This document shows, one piece after another, positions 1-4,804 of a DNA stretch of 6,096 nucleotides (positions within the stretch are counted from its first letter, which is position 1; each line of letters begins with the position of its first letter). The DNA is taken from NCBI GenBank assembly GCA_003447595.1, contig DLYT01000112.1, positions 9,347 through 15,442 on the forward strand. Reading direction: 5' to 3'. The notes below the pieces were generated by a model that searched no databases, was not told the origin of the DNA, and saw nothing but the letters and a program-made list of their open reading frames with translations. Source of the stretch: Porphyromonadaceae bacterium. GTDB lineage: Bacteria > Bacteroidota > Bacteroidia > Bacteroidales > CAMTPD01. A program made the translations under genes and the position numbers.

Positions 1-202
1 TCATGTCTAATACCTGAAACGATACTCCGGCCTTGTGGGCAATTTCTTTAGCTACTTCAATCTCCTGTATATGGCGTTGGCCATAGTCGAAGCAGATGGT
101 ATGAACCTCTTTAAAGTTCTGTAATGCCCAAAACAAACAAGTAGTAGAGTCTTGTCCACCTGAAAAACAAACAATAGCTGCGTTCTGATTTAATTGATTC
201 AT
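1..202 (-). CDS. queC: 7-cyano-7-deazaguanine (preQ0) synthase QueC, N-terminal part, cut by window edge
   Basis: Sixty-seven codons are visible before the left edge; the family is usually about 215-230 residues, so roughly 30 percent is present. The start is the ATG at 202-200, and an in-frame TAA at 220-218 closes the frame upstream. The protein carries the ATP-pyrophosphatase P-loop SGGQDSTT at residues 14-21, preceded by a hydrophobic strand (AAIVCF), and the QueC-typical DYGQRH at 39-44. In the family, QueC uses ATP and ammonia to convert 7-carboxy-7-deazaguanine to preQ0 in the cytoplasm, for queuosine tRNA modification. The zinc-binding cysteines expected near the C-terminus lie outside the window. 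There is no Shine-Dalgarno sequence, as usual in Bacteroidota. The leader of about 125 nt contains a preQ1-I riboswitch, which independently supports the assignment. Other queuosine genes may follow downstream but cannot be seen. A truncated gene cannot be distinguished from one cut only by the window edge. Confidence 0.95.
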   Translation of the reverse strand, partial: MNQLNQNAAIVCFSGGQDSTTCLFWALQNFKEVHTICFDYGQRHIQEIEVAKEIAHKAGVSFQVLDM

Positions 203-278
203 TGCATGTTGATTGTATTAATAAAAAGGTGGAAAGCAGCGAAAAAAGTGTAGTATGCGCGTAAACGTGAAGTTGTAT

Positions 279-310
279 TCTTGTTTTTTACGTGGTTTGG
301 CAAGTACACG
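279..310 (-). ncRNA. preQ1 class I riboswitch aptamer in the queC leader
   Basis: Read on the minus strand, CGUG (310-307) pairs with CACG (294-291) as stem P1. The P1 loop is 12 nt, UACUUGCCAAAC (306-295), the same length as the loop of the B. subtilis preQ1-I aptamer (UUCUAGCUACAC). A single U and six A (290-284) follow, then CAAG (283-280). CUUG in the loop (304-301) pairs with this CAAG to form the H-type pseudoknot P2. The B. subtilis pairing UAG/CUA is replaced here by UUG/CAA, a compensatory change. C300 sits where the ligand-pairing cytosine is expected, directly after P2. P1 has only four clean pairs, which is short. The aptamer lies about 77 nt upstream of the queC ATG and just downstream of the predicted transcription start. 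Ligand and class are inferred by pattern matching to remembered members of the family; no covariance model was run. Confidence 0.82.
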
Positions 311-326
311 GAAGGTGCTTTCCTTC
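311..326 (-). other. 5' hairpin of the queC transcript
   Basis: On the minus strand GAAGG (326-322) and CCUUC (315-311) form a perfect 5-bp stem around the loop AAAGCA. It begins at about the predicted transcription start and directly abuts the preQ1 aptamer. It may protect the 5' end. It may also compete with a longer-range pairing, because GGAAAGCA (323-316) is exactly complementary to UGCUUUCC (238-231), near the queC start. The function is inferred; the pairing is seen. Confidence 0.45.
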
Positions 327-331
327 GAATG

Positions 332-339
332 CAAAGATA
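332..339 (-). promoter_or_regulatory. queC promoter, -7 box
   Basis: The minus strand reads TATCTTTG followed by C, an exact match to the Bacteroidetes primary sigma -7 consensus TAnnTTTG. The expected transcription start, a few bases downstream at about 325-327, would give a leader of about 125 nt that starts immediately before the 5' hairpin and aptamer. A -33 TTTG is not evident: the best candidate at 20-bp spacing is TTCA (363-360), only a partial match. Confidence 0.6.
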
Positions 340-388
340 ATACTCCAATTTTTTTGCTTTGAAGTAAAAAGAGTTAAAAGTATGATTT

Positions 389-460
389 GCACAGAATTCT
401 ACTTGCTGTGCGGCACAGGTTGAAGGTGTTTGTGCAGCACAAAAGTTGCAAAAGTGTGCT
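389..460. repeat. Three tandem 24-bp units of GCACA-N13-TGTGC-N (operator array candidate)
   Basis: GCACA occurs at 389-393, 413-417 and 437-441, and TGTGC at 407-411, 431-435 and 455-459. Both half-sites recur with an exact 24-bp period, while the 13-bp interiors are unrelated. Seen as dyads, TGTGC-N-GCACA is complete at 407-417 (extended to CTGTGC-G-GCACAG, 406-418) and at 431-441 (extended to TTTGTGC-A-GCACAAA, 429-443). Unpaired half-sites remain at each end. Only the half-sites are conserved, and the array lies between two divergent promoters. The last TGTGC overlaps the candidate -33 box of the porin. Together these suggest DNA-level binding by a dimeric regulator in cooperative array. 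The regulator is unknown, and this is not a motif I can name. RNA hairpins are a less likely reading, because neither predicted transcript covers the array. Confidence 0.7.
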
Positions 461-487
461 AGTTTAGGAAATTGTTCTTATATTTGC
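455..487 (+). promoter_or_regulatory. Promoter of the OmpP1/FadL-family gene
   Basis: TATATTTG at 479-486, followed by C, matches the Bacteroidetes -7 consensus TAnnTTTG exactly. TGTG at 455-458, 20 bp upstream, is a three-of-four match to the -33 TTTG element and coincides with the last half-site of the 24-bp repeat array. Transcription would start at about 491-495, giving a leader of about 45 nt. The leader ends in an A/T-rich stretch with no Shine-Dalgarno sequence, as expected for the phylum. Confidence 0.6.
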
Positions 488-538
488 AGCGTTTGACAGA
501 GATAGTCATCATTGAAATTATAAACTAAATAAGTTTTT

Positions 539-1831
539 ATGAAGAAATTAGTTGCTTTAGTATCAGCTTCGTTTATCTCATTCAGTGCGATGGCCGAAGG
601 ATATCAGGTTAACTTACAAAGTGCGAAACAAGCTGGTATGGGACACGTTGGTGTTGCAATGCCATTGGGCGCAGAAAGTATGCACTTCAATCCTGCCGGT
701 CTTACAACTATGAAAGGATCGATCGACTTGTCGGCTGGTGCTTCAGGTGTATTTACAAACATAGAATATCAAAACGGAGATATCAAAGCAAAAACAGATA
801 ATGGAGTAAGCACGCCTATGTATGCGTATGCCGGATTCCGTATCTATGATAACTTGGCTGCCGGTATTAGTGTAACGACTCCTTATGGTAGCGGACTAAA
901 CTGGGGCAAAGACTGGGTTGGTGCACACTTAATCCAAGATATCAATCTTAAATCATTCTCAATTCAACCAACGATTGCTTATCGCCCTATCGAAGGGTTG
1001 AGCTTTGGTGCCGGACTTATGATTATGACAGGAGATGTGGCTATCTCTAGAGCATTACTTCCAAAAGGAGCTTTGGGCCCATTAAATCCTGACTTGAAAG
1101 ACGTAGTTCCGGTTTCTGCATCTCTATCAGGAAAAGCGAAGATTGGTGTAGGTTTCAATGTTGGTGTTATGTACGACATCAATGAGAAGTTTACTGTTGG
1201 TGCTTCGTATCGTTCAAAAGTAAAAATGAAAGTAAACGAAGGAACAGCAGAACTATCTTATGCGAGCGAAGCAATTAAGAAATTGTTAGAAGCGTCAGGT
1301 AAAGTTCCACCATTGGATCAAGGTACTTTTGCCGCACAAATGCCAATGCCATCAAACTTCAACATCGGTGTTACTTACCGTCCTACTGATCGTTTGACCG
1401 TATCGGGTGAAGTTCAGTTTGTAGGTTGGGCTGCTTACGACTCATTGAATATCAAGTTCTCTGAAAATGTATTGGGTGGTTATGATATCAAAGCTGAAAA
1501 GAACTACAAGAATACACGTATCTATCGTATCGGTACAGAATATAAGACAACAGAACGTTTAGATCTTCGTCTAGGTGCTTACTTTGATGAGTCTCCTGTT
1601 CGTTCAGATCTATACAATCCAGAAACACCAGGTATGAACAAATTGGGTCTTACTTGCGGTTTTAGCTTCCGTCCGATTCCAAGACTTTCTATCGATGGAG
1701 CATTTACTTATACGCATGGATTCAAGCGTCACGGTTCTTACCCAGACCCTGCGTCTCCAGGAACAGTATTTGAAGGAGACTATAAAGTATCTGCATACAC
1801 ACCAACACTTGGTTTGTCATATACTTTCTAA
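539..1831 (+). CDS. OmpP1/FadL/TodX family outer-membrane transport protein
   Basis: This is a complete 430-residue protein, close to the E. coli FadL precursor (about 446). Residues 1-19 form a signal peptide: MKK, a hydrophobic core, and an AMA cleavage site before EGYQ. The mature N-terminus (EGYQVNLQSAKQAGMGHVGVA) and the FNPAG motif at about 50-54 are hallmarks of the OmpP1/FadL/TodX family, whose N-terminal segment folds as a hatch inside a 14-strand beta-barrel. The rest is rich in alternating amphipathic strands, for example the repeated GxxYRP segments around 146, 280 and 377. It ends TLGLSYTF with the C-terminal phenylalanine typical of barrel insertion. The family takes up hydrophobic molecules such as long-chain fatty acids or aromatics across the outer membrane; the substrate here is not known. 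Bacteroidetes homologues are sometimes labelled hemin receptor, for which nothing in this sequence speaks. It is transcribed alone: promoter at 455-487, terminator at 1934-1967. The upstream 24-bp repeat array probably regulates it. Confidence 0.9.
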   Translation: MKKLVALVSASFISFSAMAEGYQVNLQSAKQAGMGHVGVAMPLGAESMHFNPAGLTTMKGSIDLSAGASGVFTNIEYQNGDIKAKTDNGVSTPMYAYAGFRIYDNLAAGISVTTPYGSGLNWGKDWVGAHLIQDINLKSFSIQPTIAYRPIEGLSFGAGLMIMTGDVAISRALLPKGALGPLNPDLKDVVPVSASLSGKAKIGVGFNVGVMYDINEKFTVGASYRSKVKMKVNEGTAELSYASEAIKKLLEASGKVPPLDQGTFAAQMPMPSNFNIGVTYRPTDRLTVSGEVQFVGWAAYDSLNIKFSENVLGGYDIKAEKNYKNTRIYRIGTEYKTTERLDLRLGAYFDESPVRSDLYNPETPGMNKLGLTCGFSFRPIPRLSIDGAFTYTHGFKRHGSYPDPASPGTVFEGDYKVSAYTPTLGLSYTF

Positions 1832-1933
1832 GCTCGGTAAAGACTTAAGATTTTTTCCATACATACCCTATTGAGAACGGGTTAATCAATAATCTGTTCT
1901 CAATATATCTAGAAGATTAGATAAAATCAACAA

Positions 1934-1967
1934 TAAAAAAAGCTCTCATTTATGAGGGCTTTTTTTA
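1934..1967 (+). terminator. Intrinsic terminator of the OmpP1/FadL-family gene
   Basis: A/T-flanked stem AGCTCTCA (1941-1948) pairs with TGAGGGCT (1953-1960) around the loop TTTA, with one T-G wobble. It is extended by an A-tract (1935-1940) paired with a T-tract (1961-1966). The run of T closes the plus-strand hairpin about 100 bp after the porin stop codon. Because of the A-tract on the other side it could also act on the minus strand. Confidence 0.85.
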
Positions 1968-1990
1968 GTATCTAATCCAACGATACTACA

Positions 1991-2030
1991 AAATAAAAAG
2001 GGAATCGACGTATAGTATCGATTCCCTTTT
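1991..2030 (-). terminator. Intrinsic terminator of the phosphorylase gene
   Basis: A perfect 13-bp stem, AAAAGGGAATCGA (1996-2008) with TCGATTCCCTTTT (2018-2030), surrounds a 9-nt loop. On the minus strand it is followed by a T-rich tract (reverse complement of 1991-1999). It begins about 25 bp after the phosphorylase stop codon. The T-run on the plus strand (2027-2030) makes it a possible back-up terminator for the porin as well, as is common between convergent genes. Confidence 0.82.
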
Positions 2031-2054
2031 CTTATTTATAATATAACCAATCAA

Positions 2055-4622
2055 TTATCCAATCCAGCGAGTATATGCAAAGTCCATACGATTAGGAAGG
2101 TCTGGATTCTTAGGATAAACACGAAGTCCAAGCTTATACAATCCAGACTTATCCGGAGAAGTCTCTACTTCATAGTATACAAGCGTACCTTCTTGTTTTA
2201 CAACCTTGAATTCCTCTGTTCGTTTCAATCGTTGTTCTTTCTTGATATTATCGTATGTAGTAATAACCAAATCGATTCCAAGGTCACCTTCAAGATCTTT
2301 TTTATCAAGAACCACCTCAATCTTATAAGGAGAGCCTACTTGCACACCGCGTTTCTCGAGCTGATGATCCCAAGTAATAGAAACCACTTGGAATGAATCC
2401 CAATGAGCAGCAACATTCTCTTTCCACAATGCAATCTCTTTAGCTTTTGCAAAGTCATTGATAGAGAGTTTGGCCGAACGTTCGGCAAGCGGACGATAAA
2501 ACTTCTGAATATAATCATCCAGCATGCGTTTGGTTGTATAGTCCGGTGCAATCTGACAAATAGAGTTTTTGATATATTGAACCCATTCCGGAGAATATCC
2601 CTTGCTGTTTTGAGCAAAGTAAAGCGGAATAATTTTATTCTCAAGCGTATAATAAATAGTAGACGCGTCTAGTTGATCTTGATACTCTTGATTGTCGTAA
2701 GTGCGCTTATCGGTCAATGCCCATCCCGCTCCTTCTTTATAGCCTTCATACCACCATCCGTCTAGAACTGAGAAGTTCAATACACCGTTCATTTCGGCCT
2801 TTTCACCCGATGTGCCCGATGCTTCAAGCGGACGGGTAGGCGTATTCAACCATACATCTACTCCCGAGATTAGTCGGCGAGCCAAACGCATATCATAGTT
2901 TTCGAGGAAGATGATCTTGCCTAAAAACTCAGGACGTTTCGAGATCTCAACAATGTGCTTGATCAAACCTTGTCCACCACCGTCGGCAGGGTGAGCCTTA
3001 CCGGTAAAGATAAATTGGATCGGATATTTCTCATTGTTTACAATCTTAGCAAGTCGCTCAAGATCGGTAAACAGCAAGTGTGCACGTTTGTATGTAGCAA
3101 AGCGACGACCAAAACCAATAAGCAATGCATTCGGGTTGATTTTCTCAAGAACTGACATTGCCGAAGCCGGACTACTTTGTGTGCGTAGCCAGTTTTCACT
3201 GTATTGAGCTTTGATATAGTCGATCAATCTACGTTTCAATGTTTTGCGCAATTGCCAGATTTCCTCGTCCGGAACTTGCAAAATACCTTCCCATCTTGAT
3301 TTGTTTGATTGGTCAAGGAAGAACTCTTCGCCAAAGTGCTCAAGATAAAACTTCTTAAACTCTGTAGCTGCCCAAGTAGGCATGTGCACACCATTGGTTA
3401 CATAACCTACGTGCAATTCTTCTGGGAAATAACCTTTCCATACCGGTGCAAACATGTGTTGCGACACGATTCCGTGCAAATAACTCACACCGTTAGCTTC
3501 TTGGCATGTATTAAGCGCAAAAACACTCATCGAGAATTTCTCGTTCGATCCCGGGTTTTCACGTCCCATATCCATAAACTCTTCCCAAGTAATGCCAAGC
3601 TTTTCAGGGAATTGTCCCATGTATTTACCAAACAGACCTTCGTCGAAGTAGTCATGTCCGGCCGGAACAGGAGTGTGAACTGTATATAGCGAAGAAGCTT
3701 TTACCACTTCTTTTGCTTGATTAAAGGTAAGGCCTTCATCAGCGATGTAATCGGCAAGGCGTTGCGCATTAATCAATGCGGCATGACCTTCGTTGCAATG
3801 ATAAACTTGCTTTTTAATACCCAGTTTATTAAGCAGAAGAATCCCCCCGATGCCAAGCAAATACTCTTGTTTCATACGGTTTTCCCAGTCTCCGCCATAC
3901 AGTTGGTGGGTAATTGATTTATCCCATTCGCTGTTAGCATCGAAGTCGGTATCCATCAAATAAAGAGAGATTCGTCCTACTTTTACTTCCCATACATGTG
4001 CATAGACCGTATGTGCCGGAAAAGGAACTTCAAGCACAAAAGGTTGGCCCTGCTCATCGAGAAGTTGAGTGATTGGGAGTTGAGCAAAGTCTTGAGGTTC
4101 GTAATTGGCGATTTGTTGGCCATCTACGGCAAGCGTTTGAGTGAAATAGCCGTATCGATAAAGGAACCCTACTGCGGTCATATCGATGTTGCAATCACTG
4201 GCTTCCTTCAAATAGTCTCCGGCCAATACGCCTAAACCTCCAGAGTAAATCTTCAATATATTTGTAAGACCATACTCCATGCTGAAGTATGCAACAGAAG
4301 GCTTGGTCGCGTCTGGTGCAATGTCTTTATATTTTCTGAACTTTTTATATACGGTAGCTACTTCGGCCATCAACTCTGCATCTTCGCAAATCTCTTCCAT
4401 GCGAGAAAATGAAAGTTTTTGAAGCAATAAGTGAGGATTTCCGCAAGTGCTTTTCCAAAGGTCTTTGTCTATACGGTTAAAAAGACTCGTTGCTTCGTAG
4501 TTCCATACCCACCAAAGATTGTCGGCAATCTCGGCCAAAGGTTTTAATTGTTCGGGTAGGTTAGAATGTGAATACACTTCGAGCCAGCTCGGTGTATTTG
4601 TATAATTTGTTTTAATTCTCAT
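2055..4622 (-). CDS. glgP: Alpha-glucan (glycogen) phosphorylase, GT35 family, DUF3417 type
   Basis: This complete 855-residue protein starts at the only in-frame ATG (4622) after an upstream TAA at about 4679. Residues about 10-105 form the DUF3417 domain (NLWWVWNYEA, WKSTCGNPH) found in the bacterial/archaeal alpha-glucan phosphorylase subgroup (TIGR02094-like). The phosphorylase core follows: YFSMEYGL (112-119), YSGGLGVLAGD (126-136), YHCNEGHAA (274-282), YTVHTPVPAGHD (313-324), YVTNGVHMPTW (407-417) and FGRRFATYKR (504-513). The cofactor region EASGTSGEKAEMNG (600-613) contains Lys608, which by alignment with the E. coli EASGTGNMK motif is the pyridoxal-phosphate lysine. A C-terminal beta-rich segment (about 745-855) ends the protein. 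The family cleaves terminal alpha-1,4 glucosyl units with phosphate to release glucose-1-phosphate in the cytoplasm. The glycogen synthase gene lies 182 bp upstream on the same strand, so this is a glycogen storage and mobilisation module. Use on maltodextrins instead of glycogen is possible. No frameshift or missing key motif was seen. Confidence 0.95.
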   Translation of the reverse strand: MRIKTNYTNTPSWLEVYSHSNLPEQLKPLAEIADNLWWVWNYEATSLFNRIDKDLWKSTCGNPHLLLQKLSFSRMEEICEDAELMAEVATVYKKFRKYKDIAPDATKPSVAYFSMEYGLTNILKIYSGGLGVLAGDYLKEASDCNIDMTAVGFLYRYGYFTQTLAVDGQQIANYEPQDFAQLPITQLLDEQGQPFVLEVPFPAHTVYAHVWEVKVGRISLYLMDTDFDANSEWDKSITHQLYGGDWENRMKQEYLLGIGGILLLNKLGIKKQVYHCNEGHAALINAQRLADYIADEGLTFNQAKEVVKASSLYTVHTPVPAGHDYFDEGLFGKYMGQFPEKLGITWEEFMDMGRENPGSNEKFSMSVFALNTCQEANGVSYLHGIVSQHMFAPVWKGYFPEELHVGYVTNGVHMPTWAATEFKKFYLEHFGEEFFLDQSNKSRWEGILQVPDEEIWQLRKTLKRRLIDYIKAQYSENWLRTQSSPASAMSVLEKINPNALLIGFGRRFATYKRAHLLFTDLERLAKIVNNEKYPIQFIFTGKAHPADGGGQGLIKHIVEISKRPEFLGKIIFLENYDMRLARRLISGVDVWLNTPTRPLEASGTSGEKAEMNGVLNFSVLDGWWYEGYKEGAGWALTDKRTYDNQEYQDQLDASTIYYTLENKIIPLYFAQNSKGYSPEWVQYIKNSICQIAPDYTTKRMLDDYIQKFYRPLAERSAKLSINDFAKAKEIALWKENVAAHWDSFQVVSITWDHQLEKRGVQVGSPYKIEVVLDKKDLEGDLGIDLVITTYDNIKKEQRLKRTEEFKVVKQEGTLVYYEVETSPDKSGLYKLGLRVYPKNPDLPNRMDFAYTRWIG

Positions 4623-4804
4623 AGATAGTAATTTTATAGCAACAAATATTAGTTTAGAGTAAATATAGAATATGATTTAATATAATCACCATTTTTTTCT
4701 TATTTCTTACATAATAAATGGTTGCTCATTATATTCTATACAACAAATTAACCCTCTATAAATGTTTTCCAGAGACATGGATTAACATTTTACAAATTAA
4801 AGTA
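4623..4804 (-). other. AT-rich synthase-phosphorylase gap with nested inverted repeats
   Basis: This 182-bp gap holds no convincing ORF. TATAGAATAT (4664-4673) and ATATTCTATA (4731-4740) are perfect 10-bp inverted repeats. Inside them ACCATTT (4688-4694) and AAATGGT (4716-4722) form a second 7-bp arm pair. Nearer the synthase stop, AAATGTT (4760-4766) and AACATTT (4784-4790) enclose TCCA/TGGA (4768-4771 and 4778-4781), a two-part hairpin with no T-run after it, so it is not a classical terminator. A weak -7-like TAATATTTG (4651-4643, one base too long between TA and TTTG) lies just before the phosphorylase ATG, with no -33 partner. The genes may therefore be co-transcribed with a structured spacer, or the phosphorylase may have its own promoter. 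AT-richness makes chance repeats plausible. Confidence 0.4.

Noticed and set aside
242..265. Intrinsic terminator at the T-run in the queC leader
   Set aside because: No stable GC-rich stem directly precedes the T6 run (minus 247-242), so a transcription-termination platform is not supported by what is visible.
389..460. CRISPR array or minisatellite
   Set aside because: Only the 5-bp half-sites recur, not whole repeats; the spacing is 24 bp with no long direct repeat and no cas genes nearby.
493..524. E. coli-like TTGACA (493-498) with TATAAA (519-524) before the porin gene
   Set aside because: The 20-bp spacing is poor, it would leave almost no leader before the ATG at 539, and Bacteroidota use -33/-7 elements, an exact one of which lies just upstream.
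3309..3689. A 126-codon open frame on the plus strand inside the phosphorylase gene
   Set aside because: It is fully antisense to a well-conserved enzyme, has no promoter or family resemblance, and its composition looks like a shadow frame. The same holds for the other short frames at 2193-2672, 2955-3155, 3717-3917 and 3996-4235.
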